Under the pieces are notes generated by a model. The model was not told where the DNA came from. It worked only from the letters and a program-made list of their open reading frames with translations, and searched no databases. From Cricetomys ansorgei (Eukaryota; Chordata; Mammalia; Rodentia; Nesomyidae), in contig JAMJFZ010001074.1 in NCBI GenBank assembly GCA_026225945.1, positions 867,001-931,000 of the forward strand: DNA of 64,000 nucleotides. Reading direction: 5' to 3'. Numbering within the stretch: the first letter of the stretch is position 1; every line of letters starts with the position of its first letter. The position numbers and the translations under genes were made by a program. Of this stretch, positions 1-12,195 are shown in pieces.

Positions 1-1350
1 AACATACAGACATATCAGATGGATGCCTATGCCAGTGACAGAGAAGGGCTTTAGTAATTGATCAAGCCTTACGATTGCAAATAGGTGATCCCGAAGCTGG
101 CGTTTCCTCCAGTAGTGTGTTTCCTAGGGGAAGATTGCTGCAGCAGTCAGCTAATGTAATTGTAGTTGTATGTTGCAGTTTATTTTATTTGTATATGGCT
201 TCTATTTCTGTATGAACTTTTAAAAAGAAAAACATGGCAGATTCTTAACTTACAAATGACTTAAAAGTTTACAAAAAATTGTTACTTTACAATAGGAAAT
301 TTTTTCTATTTCTCAAATTATAAGAAGATATTTCTCCTTTGTGTTTGTTTTGCTTTTGCCTTGGGTAACACGTCCTGTGTAGCCCAGGTTGGCCTTGATT
401 TGACTTTACAGCTTATGCCACCATGAGTACCTTTTTTACTTGGGGTCTGCGGATTGAATTAACATCCTCAAGCTATTGCCTCAGTTCCTGAGGTAAAATA
501 ATTTTGAAAATTGATACATTTCAGTTCACTAGTGATCCTGAATGTGACAGAAAAAGTATGAGGGACTATAAACACACTACCTCCAAAAGCTTATTATAAG
601 AGGGTTGGGTTGTTAACTATTCCTACTGTAACTTAAAGATTAAGGAACAGCCTAAGTGATAAAGTCTATGACAAAGTGCTTTATTCAGATATTGGAGTAT
701 GGCTCAAGGTATTTTTGCGATTGCTGGTAGGCAGCTACAAAAGCACTGTCAGATATTTCTTACAGTTTGCCTTTAAATTTATTTTAAGTTGGCATTGATG
801 AAAGAGAAATGAAAGATTATGTTTATTAAAAATGTCAACATTTATATGTTTTTTGGAAAATACTCTCAGGAATTAGACGATCATTACACATTTGATATTT
901 GACGCTCAAATTAAGAATAAATGTAATGAGGAAAATTTCCTTATATTAAGAAAAGATTAAGCAGCAGTAAATGTTAATCTGGAAAATCTATTCACAGAAA
1001 CTGTGTAGTTGGAGGAATTGCTTTCCCACTGACTGTAGTTTGTAATTTTGAGGCTGCATTTCCCTTTGATCTTGTAGTACTCTTTGTGCTTTCAGACATA
1101 TTAACCAGAGGATCTTTCCATAGTGTGAATCATTACCCCAAACTGAGGATTTCTGCAGATAAATTTGATTTCTGCTTCCTTGTAGCTTCTTTTAGGTGTG
1201 TCCTTGTTTGTTTGACTTTCTCGTTCAGTTTTCTCTGTCTGCATGATGTGACTCTTGTATAGTCATACCAAAGGGAATTATCAGAGGTAAAACCGGCCAA
1301 ATTATTGGTACAGGTCATTCAGTATTTTAGTAGAATAGGTTTCATATTTG

Positions 1351-1490
1351 TTTTGTTTTGTTTTTGAGACAGAGTTTCTCTGTTGTAACTCTGGCTGTCC
1401 TGGAACTCACTCTGTAGACCAGGCTGGCCTTGAACTCAGAGAGATTCACCTGCCTCTGCCTCCCAAGTGCTGGGCTCAAAGGTGTGAGCC
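1351..1490 (-). repeat. B1 SINE
   Basis: The reverse complement reads as B1, with a T-rich start (the A tail), GAGACAGAGTTTCTCTG, CTGTAGACCAGGCTGGCC and CCCAAGTGCTGGG. The tail half carries the TTGTAACTCTGGCTGTCC variant shared with other copies here. Confidence 0.9.
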
Positions 1491-2083
1491 TTATAGTTTC
1501 TGATCTTTTTCTTTTAGATTTTTGAAAAAATTAAGGAAAAGTCAAACATTTTAAACTTCACAAATGTGTGCTCTGTTTTGAATCAAGTGTGTGCAGTGAT
1601 ATGTGCTAGGAGTCAACATTACTAAAAAGTTTTCTGAACAGGAGCTGTTCAAGAGGGGCATGCTCTTCTTTTTAGTTGACAAACAATAATTGTACCTGTC
1701 ACCTTTTTGTCAGCAAATTTTACAGTTCTAAATAATATTTCCCAAAGTCCAATTTTTTTTTTTACCTATAAAGTAAAGACAAAGTGGAGTAGAGACAGTG
1801 CATTTGCTCTTCCTTCTCATCTAGTTTCTGTTGTAAAATAGAGCTGCTGTTCTGTCTCTCCAAATGTCCTATCTTCGGGTAGACAAGAGTTTAGTGATAC
1901 AGCACTCTACTCTTAGAAGTGCTAAGTTAAACTCACCTTTAGGTCTACTGGCTTTATCAGTTTTGAATGGAATATAGTTTTTCTTGTACGGGAAGAAAGA
2001 TAATCACTCCTTGTTATGTGATTGGCTTTTTCTGGAGAGAACACAGTGTGCACACACACACCTACATCTACTTACCTCAGATA

Positions 2084-2545
2084 GGGACCCCATGACAGAC
2101 CAAAATGCATATACCACTTGGGGAACCAGTAAGTTTTATTGGGGTTACATACAGGAATATGAGTGAAGGTTACTCACAGGAGCAGAAACTATTCAAAGAC
2201 AGCTGCATCTCCAAATCTCACCCCAGCATGGTTTGCAGCTTGCCAAAGCTAGAAACTTGAAGTACACTGCACAGTGGGCAGGTAGGTTAGAGTAGCCTTT
2301 CCAGATGGCTCAGTTGTTCTGTGCGGTTCAGCTGGTCTCCACTTTTTTCAGGCTTTCTGACTGGTCTCAGAGTCTGTGCTGCTTGCCTTGTCTGAGAGTG
2401 ATTGTCTGTAGTTTTTACTGTTTATTCTTGGGAAGGGAAGGGCCTAATGAATTTGGTCGGTTTCAGGTACTTCCTGAAGCTGTTTTGATGGTTTAAATTC
2501 TGCCCTAAGTAGCTTCCCTGCAAGATGGGGTGAATGTTTCAATCT
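2084..2545. repeat. Dispersed repeat, copy 1 (family unassigned)
   Basis: Shares TTTTATTGGGGTTAC, ACAGGAGCAGAAA, CAAAGACAGCTG, GTACTTCCTGAAGC (one change) and AGCTTCCCTCCAAGAT-like blocks, in the same order, with 32225-32690. Probably a rodent L1- or LTR-derived interspersed repeat. I do not name the family. Confidence 0.7.
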
Positions 2546-2950
2546 TGTTGGAAACTACTACACAATAATTGTTAAATATTAGTGATAGAATTACAGGTAA
2601 TGACCCAAGGGAGCATTTTAATTTTTGTTCCTTTGTTCTTGTTGGGTTTTTTTCCCTTTCTTTCTGAGGACTGTAATCAATGGTACATTGTCTAGTTTCT
2701 TTGTGCTGCCACTGATGTTTAAGTAGAACTTTATTTTGTTTTTAAACTTGGAATTATTTAGCTGTCACCCATTGAAATAGTACCTACATACTAAGATGGA
2801 TATATTTCAGTTAAGAACTTAATTGTTATTGTGCCCGCCCCCCAATACATTTCTACTTGAATGGCAATGAAGAAATATTTTTTACTTGATGGCACTGTGA
2901 AAATTACCTTAGAATGTCTTTTTGGAACTGACTGTGTATTTCACAAGAGT

Positions 2951-3131
2951 GCCTTTCTAGTATGCACAAGACCCTGATTTGGATCCCCAACACCATATTT
3001 TTAAAAAGTGGGTATGGTGGTACCTGCCTGTAATCTCACTACTTGGGACATAGAGGCAGGAAAATTAGAAAGTCAAGGTCATCCTCAGCTACATACTGAG
3101 TTTGAGGCCAGCCTAGGCTAGAAAGCCTGCG
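2951..3131 (+). repeat. B4-type SINE (ID + B1)
   Basis: An ID-like part (GCACAAGACCCTGATTTGG, then ATCCCCAACACC) is followed by a B1-like part (GTGGTACCTGCCTGTAATC, GAGGCCAGCCTAGGCTAG). This order is that of B4. Confidence 0.75.
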
Positions 3132-3934
3132 TTTTTTTGTTTTTTTAATAAAAGGGTTTATGAATATATATTACTTGAAAATCATCCCATTCATTTGGTA
3201 TATTTCAAATCTAGAACTTGCTGCTAGTAGCCGACAGGTCAGATATGAGAACACTTACTGTCGACTTTAGAGCAGAAATTCTTTCTAATAGATGCCTCAT
3301 ATAGACCTAGATTACAAACGGCTAATAACTCTTTCATAAATAACTATGATAAAAGTTTGCTGAATGTCTTGTTGTTTGTATGTATTCTACTTTTCCCTTC
3401 CATCATCTTTTCAAGTTTAGTTCACATGGAACATCTAATTTTGTATTTCCTCTTAAAATACAACAGCAAAATCAAACAGTTTTGTAAGTCTCAGAAAAAC
3501 TATACTATTCATATATTGAAGTTTTTCTCACCTTTTAGAGAGGAGTGTTGTTAAGTGGCAGTTGGAAAAAGCTCTTGCCTTCTGCTGGACATACCCTTTA
3601 TATGTAAAGTACAGCTCTTTGTAGAAATAAGTAAGGTTTATTTACAAATAATTGTCAGTGGGTAGAATCATGGCATTTATAATACAATTTGACTTACGCT
3701 TGAAATCTTTTGCTACCATAATGATACACTCAAGCCAAGCACTAGAATATCTTAGTTTTCCTTTATTTTCTGCCTTTCTCCAGGTACTAGTGGAGTCTAG
3801 TGAAAGAAAGTCTTCAAATTTCTAAATTGTCAGCACAAAGAAAGCTTCTGTCTTCAAAGAACCTAGATAAGGATTGATAAAGTTCTTAGTATATGTTTTA
3901 AATGGTTTTGTATTTCCCCTTTTTCTTTCAACAG

Positions 3935-4071
3935 GAATCTTTTAGTACTTCTGTACAGCTGCACCTTGTACATCATACTCCATGTAATGTTCCTCCTTAC
4001 CTCTCAAAGAATGAATCAAGTCTTGGGGACCTCTTACTGGGCTTTCTTAAATATTATGCTATAGAATTTGA
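3935..4071 (+). CDS. TENT2: TENT2 exon: PAP-associated domain
   Basis: The acceptor is a pyrimidine tract followed by ACAG. The donor is GA|GTAAGT, a perfect consensus. The exon is 137 nt and leaves phase 2. It encodes the segment from ESFSTSVQLHLV to KYYAIEF, part of the PAP/25A-associated domain that packs against the catalytic core. Confidence 0.93.
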
Positions 4072-7000
4072 GTAAGTAAAACTTTAAATTGTGTCTGTTC
4101 TTTCATATTTATGTGAATGTTCTAGATTTAGTCAGAAGCTGCATTTGTTAATTTCCATGCTGTGGGTAGGCTCATGAAATATACCATCTGACAATAGCTA
4201 CTAGGATTTCAATTTTCTATTTGTTAACAAAACATTCGTATTTCATTTGTGATTCTGTTTTATGTTGAGGACTCTATCTCAAGTGCCTCAGTGGGTCCTA
4301 TGTTTTAGTTCTGTGTAGTTCTGTTTAGTTCTGGAATATCTGTTTTCTAAGAGTTAAAAATTTATAGTAAAAAAATATAGCCAAGGCAAACTTGGAATTT
4401 TTTTATGTGATATCTGAATAAATAATTGTATTAGGATGAAATGCAAATTTAAAGGTACATCTTTTATTTTCTTCTCTGATTTGAGAGCAGGTATAAATAT
4501 GAAACAAAATGTACAATCTGACTGAGCAGAACTTTGGGGAATTCCAAATCCAGGTAGAGTAAGGCTGGTGGTTTGAAGTACTTCTGATCAATCAGTCAAG
4601 TTGGAAGGAAGAGAGAGAGTCCTTAGAAGTTACACAAAGAGCCATAGTAACTTTAGTATAACATGTTGAAGGGTTTGAAGAGGGGAGTCATAGCACTAAT
4701 AAATGGCTATTAGTAGGCTGGAAAGGACTTGTAAACAGAATAGATCTGTTACCTCATTCAGTTTCCATAATTGCTGTATGAAGGTCTGTTGTGCCTTTAT
4801 ATTTTACCAATAAGTCACAGAGAGATTCAGTAAAAAAGATGATGTAGTACACCTGAAGATTTTATAGCTAGTAAGGATAATATTTCAGACAATTTGACTC
4901 TAAAATTTACTTTTAATTGTAATGTTTACAGCAGCATTGGAAATGTCTTTTTTCCTATAATGTAGGCAACTCTTAAGAAACCTGAGTTGTATTTGAAACA
5001 TAGGACGTGAAAGAAGAAATATAATTCAGAATCTTAGAAAGTAGGTTTCTGTGCCTGTTTCATTTGTAGTCATTCCTCAGCACCTAGCCTAGTACTAGGC
5101 TACAGTTTGGATACAGAGGTGAGATTGTGAGAATGTGAGTCAGAATCCTTAAAGTAAAAGTTACTGAATGAAGTTAAAAGAGTCAGGAAAGTGCTAGAGG
5201 AAAGCTAAGAACAAAGTTAAAATAACCCAGATTAGCCAGGTGTGGTGGCACGTGCCTTTAATTCCAGGCAGAAGCAGTCGAGTTCTGAGTTCATGGCCAG
5301 ACTGGTCTATAGAGTGAGTTCCAGGATGGCAAGGGATACACAGAGAAACCCTGTCTCAAAAACACAAAACAAACAAAGAGCTAGTATAATCCAGATTAAA
5401 AATTTTCAGGCAACAATAATAAGCCAGATTAAGAATTGTCAGGCATCTGGGTGGTGGTGATGTACTTCTTTAATCCCAGCACTCAGGAGGCAGAGGCAGG
5501 CAGATCTCTTGAGTTTGAGGCCAGTCTGGTCTACAGAGTTCCAGGACAGTCAGAGTTACAGACAAAGAAGACTCTGTCTTGGAAAAAAAATTGTCAGGCA
5601 ATGATGATGGGAAAGAAGGCTGCTTCATTGACAAAAGATGTAAAACTGTGAAATATAAAACAAACATATTTTAAAGGCAAAATGGTTGTTCTAAAGTTGC
5701 TTTTTTTAAGATGTTGCAATAGGTATTATTTATAGTGTTTTCCTAGTATCCAGGATGTGCTAAGTGGTTACTGAGAGTCTCATTTAATCCTTGCAGTAAT
5801 TTGCCAAGTTTGGGGAAATTGTATATATAAACTGTGCTAATAACAGTATAGCTAAATAGTGAGAGAACTGGGATTCAATTGAAGTCTAACTCTGAACTCT
5901 GTGTGGAGTGTGTAGGCAGGCCAGGGATTGATTTGTGTATTTCCTCATTTGTCATCCACCTTTCTTTTGGAATATTTTTCACCGATTTGACTAGGCTGGC
6001 TACCCAGCAATCCCTAGGGCCGACCCCGATTCCCCCACAAACACACACCCCGTCTGTGCCTCCCCAGGACTGGGGTTACAAGTAGGTGCTACACACCTGG
6101 TTTTAAAACAATTTTTAAATTACAACTACTTATTTACTCACTTTCTTATTGTGTGTCCGAGGGTGAGGGGCACATGTGTGCCATGGCATACGGAGTGGTC
6201 AGAGTGGGGTAAGTTCTTTCCCTCCACCACGTGAGCCTTGGGAATAGAACTTGGGTTGTTAGGTGTGGTGAGTGTCTTTATCTTTACCCACTAGGCCATC
6301 TCTGCTGGCCCAAGCTTGACTTCTGTTACACTTGCTGGGATCTGAGCTCAGGTCCTCGTACTTGCATGGCAAGCACTTCACTCACTGAGCCATCTCCCTA
6401 GTTCCAACCCCACATGTGGAGTGAAGGACAGCATCTGAGAGTTGGTTCTCTTTCCATCATGTTAGTCTTCAGGCTTGGTGGCAGTGTCTGCGTGTTGAGC
6501 CATCTCACTAATCCCAGGCCCACCTACTTTATTGACAGTATCTATTGTAAGTTAGACATTTGGGAATGTTAAGGGAAACGGTCACAGAAGAAAATGTCTC
6601 TTCTGTGTGCAGAAGGTAGATGGAAAGGCTTTTGTGTTAGTTTAATGCTAATAGAAAATAGCTTGCTGGGTTAAACGATACTAGCAAGAGGTTTTAAGAC
6701 TTTCTTTTATATTATATAGTAAGTACTTTTGCCAAGTTCAGTATTTCATATAACAATTTCATATAGTTGACTATAGGGAGCTCAGCCAAGAATACAATCA
6801 AAGTAATGCATTAGGTACCATTTAAAAGAATTCTGCCAACTGCTAAAATGTGTGTATGGATTTCTTCTGAATTTTATTCAATTAAAAACATCCTCTTTAC
6901 ATGAAAGACAAAGAATTAACTATCTGCTAAGGGATGTTTGAGTATATGCAAACATTTTGCAGCAGTTTTATATGACTATTTGAAAATTACTAAATTTTTT

Positions 7001-7480
7001 TTTTGCCAGATGTAGTGGCACTTATCTATAGTGACAGATATTGGTAGAGTCTGAAACAAGAGTTGTTTAAGTCTAAGAGTTAAAAATCAGTCTAGGTAAT
7101 ATAGCTATACTCTCTTAAAACGAACAAAAAAACAATACAGATGAGTTATTAAATTACTGCTGGTTATGGTACAGCAAGCTTGTATGCTGAAGAGGATGAG
7201 GCAGGAGGATCATGAATCTGAGAACAGCCTGGGCTGTAGCCCAGGCATGGTGGGTGCATGCATTCCCAGCACACACAAGGTGGGGGCAGGAGGGTCAGAT
7301 TCTAAGAGTGTCCTTGACTGAAAATCTTGGAAACATTTGTAGCAATAGAGCGAAGGCCTCCTTTTCTGTTTGGAACTCACAGAACTGCAGTACTTGAGCC
7401 ATCTTACTGCATTTTACTGTAAGAAACAACCAGTGTTAGAATGTCTCCACCTGACAACCCACTTTTAAGATATATTGGTC

Positions 7481-7553
<73 letters not shown>

Positions 7554-10500
7554 GTATTTCCACCCTAGTTGTCTTCCTAAAACCCTCTCCCTGTCTGGGG
7601 TTCAGACCCAAGATCTTGCGCATGCCAGGCAAACAGTCTACCTGGTCCTTGATATTTGGAGACAGGGTCTCTCTATGTATCGCAGGCTGTCTTTGAACTT
7701 GCAGTCTGCCTGCCTATGTTCTGAGTGCTGGGGTTATAGTTGCATGCCACCATCCTTTGCTCTGGACAGCTCTTGGTCAAAGCAAGAATAGAAAACCATG
7801 CTTTGAGGAAACTTTCCAATGATCACACTCCACAACAGCAAATTATTTCTTAAATTTTAAAATTGAAAATGAATCATATTTCCAGAAACTTTCCATAGAG
7901 AGCCCATGATTATGTTCTTAGAGATTTTCTGATATATAGAGAAAGAGCTGGCTGACTGTTGGTGGGTCCCAAGCCGTGGTCTTTCTCAGCTTGCTAATAT
8001 GATAGAGAAAGCCAAATACTGTTGACAAAAAGATTTCACCTTATCCTCAAATTTATTTTTCCCTTGTATATTAGCTGAGTAGTCATAAACTTTGGAGTAC
8101 TCCTTGGAGAAAAGAAAAAGGCTTCTATTTGTAGTAACTCAGAAATATAAATAAATGTTTATAATCTTTAAAAAACATGTACAATTAGTAGAATAGGTAC
8201 TGCAGAATAGGTAAGGTTTATATTCAGATATGTAGATAATTGTCTCAATTCAAAATGCTTTGCTATTGGATGGGGGTAAATGGCTTGCCTGGGGTTGATG
8301 AAGCCCTAGGTTCTATTCCCAGCATTGTGTACCCTGGCACATGTGAAGTGGAGGCAGGAGGATCAGAAGTTCAGGTCCTCCTCAGGTACACAGCAAATTC
8401 AAGGCTAGCCTGGGCTACATGGAGTCCTGTCTTAGTGCTGTTAACTACTGCTGCTTCTTGTATAATAAAACAGAAAGTTTTGTTTTCTTCCTTGCTTCTG
8501 CTAGCTACTTTAAAATATTTATCCCAAATCCTATACGCTGTACCTGAAGAAAATTATGCAGTGTTATCAGAAAAAGAAAATGCCACAAGATTACCTTACA
8601 ACTAATGAAAAATTCTTATTGAGGTTATTAGCAGTTGACAGTGTTTGTGTGTTTTGCTTATATGAACTTTAAAGAAATGTTTTTGTACTATGTCCTTTGT
8701 TAGTAAATGTGTTTTCAGTATCTAGTGTATTCTGAGGAACTTGCCGGACAGTGAAAGCAGTATCTCAGTATCTTGGAATCATACATAATAAAGATAAATA
8801 AGCAAGAGAAATGGAGGACAGGTGCTGAGGGGTGGAGGCAAGGTTTAGTGTTCTGTCAGGCAGTCAGGGTCAACTTCCCAACTGATGTAATGAAAGAGAA
8901 ACTAGGAAAGTAGCCTATTCTTTGTTTTCTCCCTTTAGCTGGAACACTCAGATGATTTCAGTTCGTGAAGCCAAAGCCATCCCGAGGCCTGATGACATTG
9001 AATGGAGAAATAAATACATCTGTGTTGAAGGTAGCTTCCCATGACCACTATCTGCCTTCTTATTATGGTGCTGACTAACCATAACTTTTATTTCTGTTAA
9101 AATAATGTACTTATCTTCTGAGATTATTTATATATCTCACCTTTACATTTTCAGTTTGGAAAAGCATAAAGTTCCTTAGTTGTGAGAAGTAATAAATATG
9201 AATTTGAACATTGTAGTTGGTAAGATACGTTCTTGAGACATTTTCTTTGACTCAGTGGGAAACTAATTTCCAGAGTCTCACCTAGCTTGCTGGGCCCTGA
9301 ATTGGATCTCCAGCACTACTTGTGCTCCTAACAAAAAAAGTAAAATTGTTTTCATAAATGCAAATTGAAGATTTTTGTAAATCTTGAGGTAAAAGGAATT
9401 AAAAAATCAACATTCGTAGTAAACATTAGATTGAGAATATTTTAATCTTTGGTTTTTGCAATATTTTAAAAAGATATATGAACTATGGATTTAAATCTTT
9501 GGTGTTGGGTTTGCTAAATGTTGCATATTCTATTTATTTTAGTTACTTGTGTTCTTGTGATAATTAAACATTTTTATAAAGTGCTGTATATAATATGGCC
9601 CATTACAATTTGGCATATAGCCTTATTCTAAAACCCCAAAACACAACAAAAAAAAAAAGCTCCACAGTACTGTTACTGCAGTGAAGTTCTCTTTAACATA
9701 GCTTTTCTACAGAATACAAAACCAGTAGCGGGGCCTGCTCAGCTGCCAGCCTGAGGTCTGTCCCCAGGACCCAAACGGAAGGAGAGAGCCCGCTCAAGTT
9801 GTCATCTGACCTCCACATGTATTCCATGGCATACCTTACCTGCATCCACATATATATACATAAGATAAAATAAATTGTAAAAAATATCAAATAAAGTTTT
9901 AAAAATTATGGTCCTGCTTAGATTGTAAGAATGATGTGAACCTCTCCACCTTACCTTTTCCTTTCTTGAGGTTTTCCCCTTAGTTACTTTTCAGCAACTT
10001 CATTGATTTTTGGCTTTCATTCCTCCCTTTTAGCTTTAAGGCGCGTGTAAGCTTTTTTGCTTTTTAGAAAAGACTTCATTTGATCTGTATGTCCCATCCA
10101 CCTGCCTTGTCTCTAGATATTGTGACGGGTACATGGGTTGGGAGTATAGACACAGAAGATAGGATACATTTGATCTAAACACTCATGCACACTGTGACAT
10201 GCTGTACTGCCTTCCATTGCCTTCAGTATTGAACCCCTGTTCAAAGTTCCTGACTGTTTCCATGCTGGACGAGATAACCTTTTAAATTAAAATTGAGTTT
10301 AAGCTTACTATCTGGAACATCTGGCATTACGCCCCTCTCTTAGATACAGTTCTTCGTTATGTAAGTTTAGATTCTCCTATGAGACCATCTGTATTTCTTC
10401 AGAGATCTTATCCACTCAATTGCACCTCTGCTCATTTTAGTCATTCCTCTGACTTGAATTCCACCTACCTTATCATGCAGCTCATAGCTAGATCAAATTT

Positions 10501-12084
10501 GTGTGTTGTGCTTTTACACATATGCATGTCTAGTAAAAATACTAGACTAAGCCATATGACATTGGCTGTTTTGTAAGTCAGAGGCTATGACATACTGGTA
10601 ATTTCATAATTGAACCTAACCTACAAGTGTTCTTGGACTAGGGACATAGCTCAGTGGTAGAACACTTGCCTAGCATAATGAGGCCCTAGGTTTGATCCTC
10701 GGGGCGGGGAGGCGGGGCGCTATTGCACTAGTACTAATTTTTTACCTGTGCATTTCATTATTCAGAACCTTTTGATGGAACTAATACCGCCAGAGCTGTG
10801 CATGAAAAGCAGAAGTTTGATATGATCAAGGATCAATTTTTAAAGGTAAACAGTGTGTTACTTTGACTCTAAAGACGTTAGTGAACTAGTGTGTTTTAAA
10901 AATAAAAAAATAATAAGTTAGAAGAATAAAGCCACTGATGTGACATAAAAAATTTATAACTTGAATTTGGATGTGCTTGTCCTCCAGAGAGAGCAACTAT
11001 CCTTTTTGAGTTTCACTTTTGTGGAAACATTTTTAATAGAGTGCTTAATTAAACTCACAAATGACTGAATAAAACTTTCTTAAAATATCAGGGATTTATT
11101 ATAGAGAAGGGATTTGATGTGTAAATCATGCCTCCCACCATGGCTTCTTCTCTTTGGTATGTATTGAGAGTTTAAAAGATGTATGTGTGTGTTGTGTCCA
11201 CAGTATTAATTTATTCATCAGTAGTTTTGCTAGATGAGATACCTGTCTGCAGTGAACGGCGGTGTGAAAAACGCATTGGTAGAAATGTGTAAGAACTGGG
11301 CGGGGAGGTGCCTAGGAGGGGAAGGGCGGAAAACTGAAGATACTTTAGACTTATTTTCATTATTTGGACAGACTTTCGTGTAATTAAAATGCAAATACTG
11401 TGCTGCAGGCTCTCTTCAAAGTAGGTCTTGCCTCAACAAGCAAAGGAGAACATTGCTTTTCTTACTGCTCACTGTTCCTGGGAGTGGGTGAGCTTCCTTT
11501 AGTATTGTTTAGCTGTAAAACCAGTACTTTTACTTGAACAACTAACGTGTTTATAAAATTGTGATCTGGATTTTTAGCATATGAACAAGAACTGCAGTAT
11601 CTTTTCTTAGGAACCCTACTTTCCAGGGGAATATACAAAGTTTCACATTTACTCTCACCTTCATAAAAATACTATTTTCAATTGAAAAGGCTAAAAAACA
11701 AATTCATTTCCCCCTCAAATTCAAACTGAAAGTTTTGCTATTTTAAATGAAACAATTTAATCTGTAAGTAATGTTATTGCAGTTGTAGCTTTTTGTGCCA
11801 CCCGTGTGCCCATTTAAAAAATTACTGAATAGAATATTAAATAATTCTTTTTTGGTGACAGTAACATACCTTGAGAAATAAAAATAAGAAAAATAATCTA
11901 AACTCCTACTTAAAGAGAACTACTACTAAAATTCCTTTAAATTATTCTAATTCAGTCTTTTGTTCTGTGTGTAGTTTGTATTTTAAGGCTGACTTTTTTT
12001 TCCCCCCAGTCATGGCACAGATTGAAAAACAAGAGAGATCTGAACAGTGTTCTGCCTTTGAGAGCTGCTACCCTGAAAAGATAA
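3935..12084 (+). CDS. TENT2: TENT2 (PAPD4/GLD2) poly(A) polymerase, C-terminal four coding exons
   Basis: TENT2/GLD2 is a non-canonical cytoplasmic poly(A) polymerase. It extends tails of CPEB-bound mRNAs and monoadenylates some microRNAs. Four exons join in frame (3935-4071, 8939-9030, 10766-10845, 12010-12084): 137+92+80+72 coding nt make 127 codons plus TAA. All introns have GT..AG ends. The first exon carries the PAP/25A-associated signature (LGDLLLGFLKYYAIEF, completed by DW across the splice). The next two carry the Cid1/GLD2-type segment with IEWRNKYICVEEPFDGTNTA. The last exon gives the basic tail ending LKR. The nucleotidyltransferase domain with its catalytic aspartates is upstream of the window. 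CMYA5 follows on the same strand, as in other mammals. I see no break in this part. The assignment rests on recognising the protein, not on a database search. Confidence 0.95.
5234..5372 (+). repeat. B1 SINE
   Basis: AGCCAGGTGTGGTGGCACG at the start and AGAGAAACCCTGTCTCAAAA at the end. Internally diverged and missing part of the left half. Confidence 0.85.
5446..5588 (+). repeat. B1 SINE with 12-bp target-site duplication
   Basis: B1 body with AATCCCAGCACTCAGGAGGC. It is flanked by perfect AATTGTCAGGCA at 5434-5445 and 5589-5600. Confidence 0.9.
5985..6525 (-). repeat. Nested SINE cluster (RSINE1-like interrupted by B3-like)
   Basis: The two halves of a minus-strand RSINE1/B4-like SINE (5985-6105 and 6312-6404) are separated by a B3-like SINE (about 6106-6311). 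A further B3-like copy abuts at 6405-6525. Each ends in a GAGCCATCTC-type tRNA-derived head. Confidence 0.6.
7485..7553. repeat. TG microsatellite with TA end
   Basis: About 30 TG units, interrupted once, ending in TATATATA. Confidence 0.95.
7590..7765 (-). repeat. ID/B1 dimeric SINE
   Basis: ID-like (CAAGATCTTGCGCATGCCAG) then B1-like (GAGACAGGGTCTCTCTATG, AGTGCTGGGGTTATAG) on the opposite strand. The same order recurs at about 30440-30640. Confidence 0.6.
8268..8435 (+). repeat. B4-type SINE
   Basis: ID-like start (GGGGTAAATGGCTTGCCTGG, GGTTCTATTCCCAGCA), then B1-like GAGGCAGGAGGATCAG and CTAGCCTGGGCTACATGG. Confidence 0.7.
8939..9030 (+). CDS. TENT2: TENT2 exon: Cid1/GLD2 core segment
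   Basis: The acceptor is TTTAG|C and the donor is GAAG|GTAGCT. The first base completes the Asp codon left by the previous exon. Then 30 codons follow, from WNTQMISVREAK to NKYICVE, leaving one base (phase 1). Length is 92 nt. Confidence 0.93.
9726..9890 (+). repeat. B2/B3-superfamily SINE
   Basis: Contains CCAGGACCC, GGAAGGAGAGAGCC, CATCTGACCTCCACATG and an ATAAAATAAATT tail. Confidence 0.6.
10635..10705 (+). repeat. ID SINE
   Basis: GACATAGCTCAGTGGTAGAA and CTTGCCTAGCATAATGAGGC, then GGTTTGATCCTCGG (A and B boxes of the tRNA-like promoter). A retroposed element, not a tRNA gene. Confidence 0.85.
10766..10845 (+). CDS. TENT2: TENT2 exon: PFDGTN motif
   Basis: The acceptor is TTCAG|AA and the donor is AAAG|GTAAAC. 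Two bases complete a Glu codon, then 26 codons run from PFDGTNTARAVHEKQ to QFLK. The exon ends in phase 0 and is 80 nt long. The E-x-PF-x-x-TN pattern is typical of Cid1/GLD2-family enzymes. Confidence 0.94.
10846..12009 (+). other. TENT2 last intron
   Basis: This 1.16-kb AT-rich intron ends in T and C runs (about 11993-12007) before the acceptor CCCCAG. I see no repeat or gene in it. Confidence 0.7.
12010..12084 (+). CDS. TENT2: TENT2 terminal coding exon
   Basis: This exon has 24 codons (SWHRLKNKRDLNSVLP then LRAATLKR) and TAA at 12082-12084. It is entered in phase 0 from the 10766-10845 exon. The basic C-terminal end matches the GLD2 family. Confidence 0.94.
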   Translation, partial: SWHRLKNKRDLNSVLPLRAATLKR

Positions 12085-12195
12085 CTGGTCTCTGAGTCTT
12101 AGATTCTTCCAAGAAATAAAGAACAATAGTTACATCATAATGCATTTTGTTTACCTCCATCATGGTTTATTTTTAATGTTGTTCTTGTTTTCATG

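Larger units (their letters stand above)
1..3934 (+). other. TENT2: TENT2 intron (3' part), no exon recognised
   Basis: This is AT-rich noncoding sequence upstream of the first recognisable TENT2 exon. It contains a B1 (1351-1490, minus), a B4-type SINE (2951-3131, plus) and one copy of a dispersed repeat that recurs at 32.2 kb. I searched for the preceding TENT2 exon, which should encode the end of the catalytic core and the start of the PAP-associated domain, and did not find it. It probably lies to the left of the window. Confidence 0.7.
4072..8938 (+). other. TENT2 intron with SINEs, MIR relics and a TG microsatellite
   Basis: This 4.9-kb intron holds a MIR-like relic (about 4745-4905), two B1 copies (5234-5372 and 5446-5588), another MIR-like relic (5745-5900), a nested SINE cluster (5985-6525), a TG/TA microsatellite (7485-7553), an ID/B1 dimer on the minus strand (about 7590-7765) and a B4-type SINE (8268-8435). 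No further exon is apparent. Confidence 0.7.
9031..10765 (+). other. TENT2 intron with B3-like and ID SINEs
   Basis: This intron contains a B2/B3-superfamily SINE (about 9726-9890, plus) and one ID element (10635-10705, plus). The remainder is AT-rich unique sequence with no feature I can support. Confidence 0.65.

Noticed and set aside
8240..8605. 121-codon plus-strand frame
   Set aside because: Mostly a B4-type SINE plus intron sequence between two TENT2 exons.
10635..10705. tRNA-like sequence with A and B boxes
   Set aside because: It matches an ID SINE, not a tRNA gene: no cloverleaf with a full acceptor stem. The same applies to the B2/B3 heads elsewhere.
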